A stretch of 64,000 nt of DNA, taken from positions 1,798,001 to 1,862,000 of the forward strand of contig NZ_CP090981.1 of assembly GCF_021513135.1 (NCBI RefSeq). The letters are read 5' to 3'. Below are positions 29,024 through 38,142 of this stretch, one piece after another. The notes below the pieces were generated by a model. It searched no databases. It was not told the origin of the DNA and saw only the letters and a list, made by a program, of their open reading frames with translations. Each line of letters begins with the position of its first letter. Position 1 is the first letter of the stretch. Source of the stretch: Vibrio sp. SS-MA-C1-2 (GTDB taxonomy: Bacteria; Pseudomonadota; Gammaproteobacteria; Enterobacterales; Vibrionaceae). The position numbers and the translations under genes are program-made.

Positions 29024-29500
29024 ATGAACTTTATCAATAGGGATAGTGTTGTAGGTTTAATCCTTTTAATGGGATGTGGTTTATTTATTAATGCGTTAGG
29101 AAGTATTGAACGTACAAATTATGGAACAATTACTTCTGATGTATGGCCAACAATTATACTTTCTTTGCTGACCATTTTGTGTGTCATCTATTTTGTAACT
29201 TCATTAAAGTCAGAAAATGAAGAAAAATTTAATTGGAAAACTTTTTTTCCTCGTAATGTTTTAATTGTTTTTTCTTTATTTGGGATGTTTGTTTATACCC
29301 TTCCTTACTTAGGAATGTTAATTGGCGGCAGTCTATTTGTTTTTACAGTTTTAACGATGCTTGGTCATAAAACCCTAAAATATCTTTTTATTCACCTTGT
29401 CATTGCGATTGGCAGCGTCGCTGTAATGTATATCGTCTTTACATATGGTTTAAGCGTATTTTTACCGGAAGGCGAGTTACTTTACTCTCTAATGTATTAA
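29024..29500 (+). CDS. Tripartite tricarboxylate transporter small membrane subunit, TctB
   Basis: Small membrane protein of 158 residues with four predicted hydrophobic segments, the normal form of TctB. The N-terminal part VGLILLMGCGLFINALGS followed by GTITSDVWPTIILSLL is family-like. It assists the large TctA channel encoded 11 bp downstream. The ribosome binding site is AAGGAG at 29013-29018, just before the start. Confidence 0.85.
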   Translation: MNFINRDSVVGLILLMGCGLFINALGSIERTNYGTITSDVWPTIILSLLTILCVIYFVTSLKSENEEKFNWKTFFPRNVLIVFSLFGMFVYTLPYLGMLIGGSLFVFTVLTMLGHKTLKYLFIHLVIAIGSVAVMYIVFTYGLSVFLPEGELLYSLMY

Positions 29501-29511
29501 GGAATAAATAG

Positions 29512-31179
29512 ATGTTTGTAGATGTTTTAGATGCAGCAAGCCAGTTGTTTACTTTAGAAACAATGATGCTCATGGCTGCGGGCACTTTTGGTGGTTTGCT
29601 GGCCGGTTCTATCCCCGGTTTTACCATTACTATGGCGATTGTATTAACATTACCATTTACATTTGGAATGAGCCCAATTCAAGGGTTAGCCACTATGATC
29701 TCCGTGATGGTCGGGGGATTATCTGGCGGTTTAATGTCCGGGATGTTAACTGGTATTCCAGGAACGCCATCATCAATAGCAACAACTTTTGATGGTTTTC
29801 CTTTGGTACGAAAAGGGAAGCCAGGTTTAGCATTAGGAATTGGTGTTTGGGCATCTTTTTTTGGTGGCATATTTTCATCAATTGTATTGGTATTACTGGC
29901 CCCTCAATTAGCTAACATTGGTTTGGAATTTGGGCCTTGGGATTATTTCTCATTAGTTCTTTTTGCTTTGACTATTACCGCTAGCTTATCTAATGGTAGC
30001 TTAGTCAAAGGACTAATTGCTGGTGCATTAGGTCTCTTGGTTGCATGTATTGGTACCGATGATCTTAATGGTGTTGAGCGTTTTACATTTGGTACTGAGT
30101 TTCTAGTTGATGGTTTTGATTTTCTGCCAGTATTAATTGGTTTATTTGCATTTTCCCAGCTTCTTGGTGATTTGTCTGATAAAAAGAAAGCGAAAGAGCC
30201 TTTGATGAAAAATCCAGGCCAAGCAACAAAGATTAATCATTTTGCAGCCATTAGTCAGGTTCTATCTAGTTGGGTAAATTTGTGTCGTTCTAGTGTTATT
30301 GGTGTATTTACTGGAATTCTTCCTGCAGCAGGCAGTTCTATATCAAATGTATTGGCTTATGATCAAGCTAAGAAAGCTTCAAAAGAGAAAGACGAATTTG
30401 GTAAAGGTCACCCTGATGGGATCATCGCACCTGAAGCTGCAAATAATGCTACTGCTGGTGGCTCATTAATTTCTATGATGGCACTGGGTATTCCTGGGGA
30501 TGTGGTAACTGCTGTTATGTTAGGGGCATTAATGGTTCACAATATTGTACCAAGTCCTGGTTTTATTAGTGAACAGCCAGTCTTAGCTAATGGGATTTTT
30601 ATCGCGTTCTTTATTGCCCATTTCTTTATGGTCGCTTTACAGTCACTTTGTTTGAAAGCATTTGTACAAGTAACTCGCGTACCAATGTATACATTGGCTT
30701 CGGTGATTCTGCTTTATTGTTCGGTAGGTGTTTTTTCTCTGAATAATTTAGAAGCTGATATATGGACTTTATTTATTTTTGGTATGGTTGGTTTTGTATT
30801 AAAAGGATTAGGATTTCCACTAGCACCGATGATCTTGGGTGTTGTGTTGGGTCATATCGCAGAAATTAATTTTTCTCGAGCATTATCAACAGATTCTAAT
30901 TTAATGGTATTTATCACGCGACCTTGGTCTCTGTTTTTTATTATTTTAGCCTTATTTTCTTCATGCTTTCCTCTTTATCAAAAAGGGAAGTCAATTAGTG
31001 CTACATGGGCTCCTTACTTTATGCCCATCATGCTTTTTTCATTATCAATTCCACTATTTATGATGGATGGCTATATTCGTTCAGTTATTGGTGTTTTTAT
31101 TGTTTTAATGGGAATTTACAATATTTATCAACATAGAAAAAATCGAGTTATGTTTAATAAGGAAGTAACAAATGCTTAG
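29512..31179 (+). CDS. Tripartite tricarboxylate transporter large membrane subunit, TctA
   Basis: Large channel subunit of 555 residues with many hydrophobic segments. The opening GTFGGLLAGSIPGFTITMAI and the motif SGMLTGIPGTPSSIATTFDG are diagnostic of TctA, and AAGSSISNVLAYDQAKKASK and PEAANNATAGGSLISMMALG follow in the second half. It imports the TctC-bound solute using an ion gradient. Its last codons overlap the start of the gamma-glutamyltransferase gene by 8 bp, a sign of coupled translation. Confidence 0.92.
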   Translation: MFVDVLDAASQLFTLETMMLMAAGTFGGLLAGSIPGFTITMAIVLTLPFTFGMSPIQGLATMISVMVGGLSGGLMSGMLTGIPGTPSSIATTFDGFPLVRKGKPGLALGIGVWASFFGGIFSSIVLVLLAPQLANIGLEFGPWDYFSLVLFALTITASLSNGSLVKGLIAGALGLLVACIGTDDLNGVERFTFGTEFLVDGFDFLPVLIGLFAFSQLLGDLSDKKKAKEPLMKNPGQATKINHFAAISQVLSSWVNLCRSSVIGVFTGILPAAGSSISNVLAYDQAKKASKEKDEFGKGHPDGIIAPEAANNATAGGSLISMMALGIPGDVVTAVMLGALMVHNIVPSPGFISEQPVLANGIFIAFFIAHFFMVALQSLCLKAFVQVTRVPMYTLASVILLYCSVGVFSLNNLEADIWTLFIFGMVGFVLKGLGFPLAPMILGVVLGHIAEINFSRALSTDSNLMVFITRPWSLFFIILALFSSCFPLYQKGKSISATWAPYFMPIMLFSLSIPLFMMDGYIRSVIGVFIVLMGIYNIYQHRKNRVMFNKEVTNA

Positions 31180-32785
31180 TAATGATGGATTATCTTACCC
31201 ATACACATCACAACGTATGGCAACCTATGCAAAAAATGGAATGGTTGCTACTTCTCAACCTTTGGCTGCACAAATTGGTGCTGATATTTTAAAAAATGGC
31301 GGTAATGCAATTGATGCTGCTATAGCAACAGCTGCTGCTCTAACCGTTGTTGAACCTACGGGTTGTGGTATTGGTGGAGATGCCTTTGCTATTGTATGGG
31401 TCAAAGATAAATTATATGGTTTAAATGGTTCTAGTTTTGCTCCAGAAGCATTAACACCTGAACTAATGACTGAGCAAGGTCATGATAAGATGCCTCTTTA
31501 TGGATGGACTCCGGTTACCGTTCCCGGTATTCCTGCGTCATGGGCTGCATTAAGTGAACGTTTTGGTAAATTACCTTTTGCTGATTTGATGGAACCAGCG
31601 GCTAAGTTAGCTGACGATGGTTTCCCTGTTTCACCGACTATTAGCTTCTTGTGGGAAAAAGCAGAAAATACATTTTCATCCGCACTAAATGATGAGTTGA
31701 AGCAAGCTTGGCTAGAGATGTTTACAATTGAAGGCAAAACACCGGCTCCTGGTGAGTTATTTAGAAGTCCTGGTCATGCATCAACACTACGTGAAATTGG
31801 AGCAACGAAAGCAAGTAGTTTTTATCATGGCGAGTTGGCAGATAAAATTGATGCTTTTTCACAACAAACTGGCGGTTTAATTCGTAAAAGTGACTTAGAG
31901 CGTTATGAGGTTGAGTGGGTAACACCTATCAGTATCAACTATAAAGGTTATGATGTTTGGGAGATCCCACCAAATGGTCAAGGAATGGTTGCATTAATGG
32001 CATTAAACATGCTTAAAAATGACACATTTTCTAGCCGTGATGATTTAGATACTATCCATAAACAGTGCGAAGCAATGAAACTTGCTTACGTTGATGGGCA
32101 AGCTTATATTACCCAGAGTGATAAGATGTCAGTATCTGTTGAAGGATTATTATCTGATGAATATGCTCAAACGAGACGTAATCTAATTGGAAGTAAAGCG
32201 ATAGAACCTTCTGTTGGTAAGCCTCCTGCTGGTGGCACCGTTTACTTGGCAGTTGCTGATAATGAAGGGAATATGGTTTCATTTATCCAAAGCAACTATC
32301 ACGGATTTGGATCTGGTGTTGTTGTGCCTGGTACAGGAATTGCCTTACAAAATCGTGGTGAGAACTTTTCATTGGATCCTAACCATGATAACTATCTTCA
32401 ACCGAATAAGAAAACGTATCACACAATTATCCCTGGTTTCATCACTAAAGGAAAAGAGCCTGTTGGTCCATTTGGGGTAATGGGTGGGTTTATGCAGCCA
32501 CAGGGGCATATGCAAGTTGTAATGAATATGGTTGATTTTGGTTTAAATCCTCAATCTGCTCTTGATGCACCTCGTTGGCAATGGATGGGTGGAATGAATA
32601 TCGGTTTAGAGCAAGCAATGCCAAATCATATTGTGACAGGAATGCTGCGCAAAGGACATCATGTTCAAGTCGCTTCTGATTATACGACTTATGGTCGAGG
32701 ACAGATCATTGTGAAAGATCCTAAGTCTGGTGTTTTATGTGGTGGTACAGAAGCGCGTACTGACGGCTCAATTGCAGCATTTTAG
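31172..32785 (+). CDS. Gamma-glutamyltransferase family, no signal peptide (copy 2)
   Basis: 537 residues, highly similar throughout to copy 1 at 25211-26830: both begin with an AxYAKNGMVATSQPLAAQ-type segment and share GGNAIDAAIATAAALTVVEP. The predicted nucleophile Thr is about residue 356 in GGTVYLAVADNEG. No signal peptide is seen, so cytoplasmic hydrolysis of a gamma-glutamyl compound is likely. It overlaps the TctA gene by 8 bp and is followed 8 bp later by a chromate-family transporter gene, so its substrate most likely arrives through TctCBA. Confidence 0.87.
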   Translation: MLSNDGLSYPYTSQRMATYAKNGMVATSQPLAAQIGADILKNGGNAIDAAIATAAALTVVEPTGCGIGGDAFAIVWVKDKLYGLNGSSFAPEALTPELMTEQGHDKMPLYGWTPVTVPGIPASWAALSERFGKLPFADLMEPAAKLADDGFPVSPTISFLWEKAENTFSSALNDELKQAWLEMFTIEGKTPAPGELFRSPGHASTLREIGATKASSFYHGELADKIDAFSQQTGGLIRKSDLERYEVEWVTPISINYKGYDVWEIPPNGQGMVALMALNMLKNDTFSSRDDLDTIHKQCEAMKLAYVDGQAYITQSDKMSVSVEGLLSDEYAQTRRNLIGSKAIEPSVGKPPAGGTVYLAVADNEGNMVSFIQSNYHGFGSGVVVPGTGIALQNRGENFSLDPNHDNYLQPNKKTYHTIIPGFITKGKEPVGPFGVMGGFMQPQGHMQVVMNMVDFGLNPQSALDAPRWQWMGGMNIGLEQAMPNHIVTGMLRKGHHVQVASDYTTYGRGQIIVKDPKSGVLCGGTEARTDGSIAAF

Positions 32786-32793
32786 AGATAATA

Positions 32794-33363
32794 ATGAAAA
32801 AACAAATAGATCTATTTAATGCTTTTTTTAGAATTGGTATTTTTGGATTTGGAGGGGGACCAACGATGATCCCTCTTGTTCATAAAGAAGTTGTTGATAA
32901 CTATAAATGGATGGAAGACGATGAGTTTTCCAATGTTTTAGCCATCGGGAATACCTTACCTGGGCCAATTGCAACAAAAATGGCAGGGTATATTGGTTAT
33001 AAGGTTGGAGGGGTTACCGGTTGCATTAATGCTGTATTTGCTACCATTATTCCAATTATCATCGTTATGATTGTTGGATTAGGCCTTTTAAATGAGTATC
33101 GTGATACACCTTGGGTCAAAGGAATGGCGATGGGAGTGGTACCTGTTGTTGCCTGGATGATGTCTAAGTTATGTTATGACTTTTTCTTAAAAGGTTATAA
33201 AGCTGTGGGGGTGATATCTACAGCAATTTTGTCAGTGGCTTCGCTTATTCTTGTCTTGTCCTTTGGAGTACATCCTGGATTAATTGTTGCCGCAGTTATT
33301 CTAGGTGTATTTATAAAGCCTGAAAAGAAACTTGAGTCTAAATCAACAAAGCAAAGTGGGTGA
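32794..33363 (+). CDS. Chromate transporter family protein, first half
   Basis: Membrane protein of 189 residues, one half-size member of the CHR (ChrA) family. FGFGGGPTMIPLVHKEVV and the motif GNTLPGPIATKMAGYIGYK are family signatures. It lies between the gamma-glutamyltransferase gene and a second half-size CHR gene 3 bp downstream, so the pair probably forms a heterodimer. CHR proteins export chromate in resistant bacteria, but here the operon context suggests an acid or sulfur-containing anion; that is inference. Confidence 0.85.
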   Translation: MKKQIDLFNAFFRIGIFGFGGGPTMIPLVHKEVVDNYKWMEDDEFSNVLAIGNTLPGPIATKMAGYIGYKVGGVTGCINAVFATIIPIIIVMIVGLGLLNEYRDTPWVKGMAMGVVPVVAWMMSKLCYDFFLKGYKAVGVISTAILSVASLILVLSFGVHPGLIVAAVILGVFIKPEKKLESKSTKQSG

Positions 33364-33366
33364 TTT

Positions 33367-33897
33367 ATGGAAATGTACTTAGATATTTTCTTAGCCTTTT
33401 TTATACCAAATATTGTTGGTTATGGCGGAGGACCTGCAATTATCCCACTGATTGAAGCTCAAGTTGTTGGGAATTATGCTTGGATGGATGCAGCTCGGTT
33501 TGCTGAAGTACTTGCTTTAGGTAATGCTTTACCTAGCCCAATTGCAACTAAGATGGCAGGCTATATTGGTTATGAGGTTGGTGGTGTAATCGGTGCAATT
33601 ATTGCGGTCATTGCGACGGCGGCACCGACAATCATTATTATGATTATAGCGATGAGTATTCTATATAAGTATCGTAATGCACCAAAAGTCAAAGCGTTAA
33701 GCGCTTGGGTTTTACCGGTTATTGCGGCTTTAATGGTCATTCTAAGCTATAAATTAGTCGTTTCAGGTTTAGAGGCTGGCTTATTCCACTTCGCACTACT
33801 CTTTATTGTGGCCGGAGTAACGTTAGATAAGTTAAAAGTTCATCCAACTTGGGTTATTTGCAGTAGCTTAGTTTACGGTGCCGCTTTCTTAGGTTAA
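33367..33897 (+). CDS. Chromate transporter family protein, second half
   Basis: 176-residue partner of the preceding gene. It shows the same layout: GYGGGPAIIPLIEAQVV and GNALPSPIATKMAGYIGYE. The two halves are internally similar, as expected for bipartite CHR transporters with opposite membrane orientation. It is the last gene of the operon, followed by a strong hairpin terminator. Confidence 0.85.
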   Translation: MEMYLDIFLAFFIPNIVGYGGGPAIIPLIEAQVVGNYAWMDAARFAEVLALGNALPSPIATKMAGYIGYEVGGVIGAIIAVIATAAPTIIIMIIAMSILYKYRNAPKVKALSAWVLPVIAALMVILSYKLVVSGLEAGLFHFALLFIVAGVTLDKLKVHPTWVICSSLVYGAAFLG

Positions 33898-33916
33898 TTA
33901 TTTATTAAAGTGGTCG

Positions 33917-33958
33917 AAAACCAACTGCCAGAGATTATTTGGCAGTTGGTTTTTTTTA
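33917..33958. terminator. Terminator between convergent genes
   Basis: Arms AAAACCAACTGCCA and TGGCAGTTGGTTTT followed by more T on the plus strand. The A-run on the left side may let it act for the convergent OppA gene as well. Confidence 0.85.
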
Positions 33959-35584
33959 TTAGTTCGCTTTAATATAAAGATCTTTAGAATAGATCTGTTC
34001 TAAACCGTTATTGAATGGGAATCCACCCACACTTGGCTTAATTAATCTCGGTTGGACATATTGGTAAATAGGGGCAATTGGCATTTCATTCGCCAATACA
34101 GATTCGGCTTGATTGTAAAGCATGTTTCTCTCTACGCTATCTTCAACCGTAATCGCTTTTTGCATGATAGCATCGTAATCAGTGTTAGCAAATTTAGGCT
34201 GATTAGAAACAATCCCTGACTTCATTAACCCTAAGAACGTCGATGCTTCGTTATAATCGCCACACCAACCTGCACGAGTCACATCAAAATTCCCTTCACG
34301 CTGATCGTCTAAATACGTTTTCCACTCTTTATTATAGAGATCAACATTGACAGGCAGTGACTTCTTCCACATGGATTGAATCGCGATAGCGACTTTTTTA
34401 TGACTCTCCGACGTATTGTAGAGTAATGAGAAGTTAAGTGGGTTATCTTCATTGAATCCAGCTTCAGCTAATAATTCCTGAGCTTTTTTAGTTCGCTCTT
34501 GACGGCTCATCGATGCATATTCAGGGATTTTTGGTTCAAACCCTGCAACAACTTCTGGAGTCAGTAAGTAAGCGGGTTTTTGACCTTGACCTAAAACAGC
34601 ATTCGAGATGATATCTCGATCGATGGTGTAAGAGAGGGCTTTACGCACGCGAACATCATCAAACGGCGCTTTACGAGTATTAAATGCGTAATAGTAAGAA
34701 CACAAGCTCGGAATGACGCCTAAAGACTCTGGATTTTTCTTTTTGATATGCTTAAAGTGTTCAAGTGGAACTTCATAAGTGATATCAATCTCATTAGAGA
34801 AGAAACGGTTCATCTCCGAGATTTGGTTATCTATCGGTAAGAAAGTTACTTTATTGATAACAGTATTTTCGTTATCCCAGTAATGTGGGTTACGAACAAC
34901 TTCGATACGCTCGTTTACTACCCATTTATTGATTTGATAGGCACCATTACCGACAAAGTTTTCTGGCTTTGTCCATTTATCGCCAAACTTTTCTACGGTT
35001 TCCTGATGAACCGGTTTTAATGCCATATGGCTTAACATATCAACAAAATAAGGGAGCGCTTCAGATAATTGGATCTCTAATGTATGTTCATCAATGGCTT
35101 TAATACCAAGTTCAGACTTATCTTTCTCGCCATTAATAACTGCGGTGGCATTCTTAATGGTCATTGTTTCTACAAACCAAGCGTACGGTGCCGCTTCATT
35201 TGGGTCGACAATTCGCTGAAAACTATAAACAAAGTCATTTGCCGTGACAGTGTCACCATTTGACCATTTTGCATCTTGACGAAGTGTAAATGTGAATGTT
35301 CGATTATCCGTTGTTTGCCAGCTCTCTGCCGTTCCAGCTACGGTATTCCCATCACCATCTTGATTCACAAGGCCTTCAAAAAGGTCGCGCATAATATGAG
35401 ATTCTGGCATACCTTCCGCTTTATGTGGATCGATTGAAGCCACTTCCATTCCATTACCACGCACTAACTCTTGTTGGGGTGCTAATTGAACATTATCTGG
35501 CACGTTGGCCGCGTGAGAAAGGGTTGAAAAGGTAGAGAGACCTAAAGTAAAAAGAAGTGTTTGAGTGATTCTATTTTTTATCAT
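33959..35584 (-). CDS. Peptide ABC transporter substrate-binding protein, OppA-like (paralogue)
   Basis: 541-residue periplasmic binding protein with a signal peptide ending near LSHAANV. It is a close paralogue of the protein at 17159-18787: both have RGNGMEVASIDPHK-like, KWSNGDTVTANDFVYSFQR-like and VTRAGWCGDYNEAS segments. Oligopeptide binding is expected. No permease genes adjoin it. Together the two copies bracket the gamma-glutamyl region, which hints at a past segmental duplication or shared use of one Opp permease elsewhere. Confidence 0.87.
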   Translation of the reverse strand: MIKNRITQTLLFTLGLSTFSTLSHAANVPDNVQLAPQQELVRGNGMEVASIDPHKAEGMPESHIMRDLFEGLVNQDGDGNTVAGTAESWQTTDNRTFTFTLRQDAKWSNGDTVTANDFVYSFQRIVDPNEAAPYAWFVETMTIKNATAVINGEKDKSELGIKAIDEHTLEIQLSEALPYFVDMLSHMALKPVHQETVEKFGDKWTKPENFVGNGAYQINKWVVNERIEVVRNPHYWDNENTVINKVTFLPIDNQISEMNRFFSNEIDITYEVPLEHFKHIKKKNPESLGVIPSLCSYYYAFNTRKAPFDDVRVRKALSYTIDRDIISNAVLGQGQKPAYLLTPEVVAGFEPKIPEYASMSRQERTKKAQELLAEAGFNEDNPLNFSLLYNTSESHKKVAIAIQSMWKKSLPVNVDLYNKEWKTYLDDQREGNFDVTRAGWCGDYNEASTFLGLMKSGIVSNQPKFANTDYDAIMQKAITVEDSVERNMLYNQAESVLANEMPIAPIYQYVQPRLIKPSVGGFPFNNGLEQIYSKDLYIKAN

Positions 35585-35889
35585 TTGTTAACTCCATTGT
35601 CATTTAAATAGCTGTAATCCGTAACAACTAAGCAATTAGGTTAACATATTTGAGTGGGAAAATGGGGAGTAGAGTATTTAGTTGATGATTTATCATACAG
35701 AAAAGGCAAAATACTTTTTTACTCGTAGGCAATAATGAATCTGCCTCTTCTGTTGATGGATGTTTAGTTAAATTTATACCCAAAGTAATTGGCGTTGCTA
35801 GTCGGCGACAAGTGAATGAGACGCCGTCAATAACCTAGCAGCTCCAAGCAAGAAGGGTATAACTTGTTGCTGATTTTTGTATTGCGTTA
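35585..35889. other. Spacer with short repeat copy
   Basis: This 305-bp gap upstream of the OppA paralogue contains a short repeat copy at 35775-35861. The part next to the OppA gene (35585-35774) presumably holds its promoter, but I could not pick out clear boxes. Confidence 0.5.
35775..35861 (-). repeat. Dispersed repeat, short form, minus orientation
   Basis: An 87-bp copy from TATACCCAAAGTAATTGGCG through CGGCGACAAGTGAATGAGAC to GGGTATA, missing the central third. Confidence 0.82.
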
Positions 35890-37902
35890 TTAAACAAAAT
35901 CTCGCAATATTTTCTCATCAAAGTGCTTATTAAAAATTGTTTCATTGTTATAACTTGCCGACCAATTGGCTTTAATATAAAAATAGTCTCGGTCACAGGT
36001 CATTTGATAATCCGCTTTAATGGCTGTTCTCCAGTTTTCTCTTCCCATTTCGACCGCTAAAGTAATTTCATTTTTTGCGCTAGTAGGATCATCCTTATGA
36101 ATCGAAAATGCTTGTTCAATGGTGAAATCTATTTCTGTCTCACAGGAGTCATAAAACTGATGACCAAAATCTTCAAAGGTTTTTAATGTAGTTATGCCTG
36201 TTTTATAATCTTTGGTTACTTCTCTTGTGCCATTTGAGTTTCGTAATGCTTTTCCTTTGAATTCGACCGCTTGATTGTACGGTGGAACCAAAGATGAAAT
36301 AGTCGGGGTTTTATTCAGAGGCAGTGTCACTTTGCACTGTTGCAAATTAAAGTTGAGATCTGCTTTTTCAGAACTCGGCCAAATCAATGGCCAATATGCC
36401 GTTGAGAGAGAAACACGAACTTGATGTCCTTTGGGTACGACATAGGCGATATGATTGAGTGAAATGGTAGCCTGTTCTTCATTGTCTATTTTCAGTAAAG
36501 TAGGGTGCTCATGGCTCTGACGATGAGACAAGTTTAAAATACCATGGGTAATTTTTGTCACTTCACCATTTGGATGAACATCGCACACTCGAACGATTAA
36601 ATTTGCGTTGTTAGTTTTACTGGTAAATGCCAAATTAGCGATAATTTCACCCGCAATTGGAGTGGATTCAGTTAGCACTTCTGAATCAAAAAATAATGAT
36701 CCTGCATCATCGATACGCTGATCATCAGGGTGTTCCATGTCTAAACGAATTCCAACACAGAAACGACCACCATCTAAGCCAACGGTTTGAGGAGAAGATA
36801 GATAGGCTTTTTGTTCTGTTGCTGGTATGTCGTCTGTTGACGATTGCTGAGTTGAAAGTTTGTTTTTAGTAAAATAGAGAGCTTGATATTCCGTATTTGT
36901 CGATGGCCAATTCGGTTCAGATACCCATTGACCGGCTCGGTGTTGATAATCCGTTTGTGGCTTGACGCTATCTTGCAAATAGTAATGAAGTTTAGGCTCG
37001 GTATCGATGCCATTTTCTTGGTTTTTTAACCAGCGATCCCACCATCGAACGGATTCTTTGACATAATCAATTTGAGGCGCTGGATAAGCAATATTAGGAT
37101 ATTTATGCGCCCATGGACCCACTAACCCTTTTTTAGGACCTTTAAGGTTGGATAATAGGGTAAATACTGTATTTCGATAACCATCTGCCCAACCACTCAT
37201 GGCATAAACGGGAATTTTAATGGCATCATAGTTTTCACATACTGATCCCTGCTTCCAATAGTCAGTTCTACGCTGTTCTTTTATCCATGGTTTAGCAAGA
37301 AAAGGCATTTTTTCTAACCGCTCCTTCCAAATCGCTAACCAATTTTCGCCCACTAATTTTGGATCAGGAGAGCGAGCTTGCGCATAAGCCCAAAAGAAAG
37401 CGGCCCAATCCATATTATCATTAAGCAGACAGCCACCAGAATAGTGAATGTCGTCTCGATAACGATCATCTGTTGAACATTGAGTGATAATCGCCTTTAA
37501 CGCTGGTGGTTGAAGGGCTGCAATTTGTAAGGAGTTAAAACCACCCCAAGAGATCCCAACCATTCCGATATTCCCATCACACCACGGTTGTTCTGCTAAC
37601 CAAGTAATAACATCGCAACCATCTTGTAGCTCTTGTGGTGAATATTCATCATCAAAAAGACCTTCTGATTCGCCACAACCTCGTAAATCGACTCGTACAC
37701 ATGCATAACCCTGTGCGGCGGTTTGTGGCATGGTGATTTCATCACGAACAATTGTTCCATCATTCTTGCGATAAGGGAGAAACTCAAGAATGACTGGTAC
37801 TGGTTTCTGTTCTGCATTTTTAGGCATCCAAGCTCGATAAGCGAGTTTTGTCTTATCAGGTAGGGGAAGCTGGGCGTGGTGAATTTCAATGATCTCTTCC
37901 AT
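35890..37902 (-). CDS. CocE/NonD family hydrolase
   Basis: Serine hydrolase of 670 residues related to X-Pro dipeptidyl-peptidase and cocaine esterase. The alpha/beta-hydrolase domain has GISWGGF with the nucleophile Ser118 and the upstream YACVRVDLRGCGESEG. The C-terminal half is the jelly-roll domain usual for the family, with KGHQVRVSLSTAYWPLIWPS. It has no signal peptide and is probably cytoplasmic. The natural substrate is unknown; peptidase, acylase and esterase roles occur in the family. It is divergent from an AarF-type kinase gene. Confidence 0.85.
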   Translation of the reverse strand: MEEIIEIHHAQLPLPDKTKLAYRAWMPKNAEQKPVPVILEFLPYRKNDGTIVRDEITMPQTAAQGYACVRVDLRGCGESEGLFDDEYSPQELQDGCDVITWLAEQPWCDGNIGMVGISWGGFNSLQIAALQPPALKAIITQCSTDDRYRDDIHYSGGCLLNDNMDWAAFFWAYAQARSPDPKLVGENWLAIWKERLEKMPFLAKPWIKEQRRTDYWKQGSVCENYDAIKIPVYAMSGWADGYRNTVFTLLSNLKGPKKGLVGPWAHKYPNIAYPAPQIDYVKESVRWWDRWLKNQENGIDTEPKLHYYLQDSVKPQTDYQHRAGQWVSEPNWPSTNTEYQALYFTKNKLSTQQSSTDDIPATEQKAYLSSPQTVGLDGGRFCVGIRLDMEHPDDQRIDDAGSLFFDSEVLTESTPIAGEIIANLAFTSKTNNANLIVRVCDVHPNGEVTKITHGILNLSHRQSHEHPTLLKIDNEEQATISLNHIAYVVPKGHQVRVSLSTAYWPLIWPSSEKADLNFNLQQCKVTLPLNKTPTISSLVPPYNQAVEFKGKALRNSNGTREVTKDYKTGITTLKTFEDFGHQFYDSCETEIDFTIEQAFSIHKDDPTSAKNEITLAVEMGRENWRTAIKADYQMTCDRDYFYIKANWSASYNNETIFNKHFDEKILRDFV

Positions 37903-38142
37903 GAATATCCTTATTTTCTATTATTTATTGTTGGTAGCTAGCATACCCTTTAATTAAAAATAAGTTAACTAGCTGTTAAAAATGAGATTTTAAAATAGTG
38001 TCATTTAGCGTTAAATAATCGTGTTGCGATGATTTATGCCTAATTTTGTCCCAAATTGTCACTTCTAAATTGCTCAACTATACTAACTATCAGTAATTCC
38101 ATTCATTATTGATTTCAAAGCACAGAGCTCAGGAGTGCAGGT

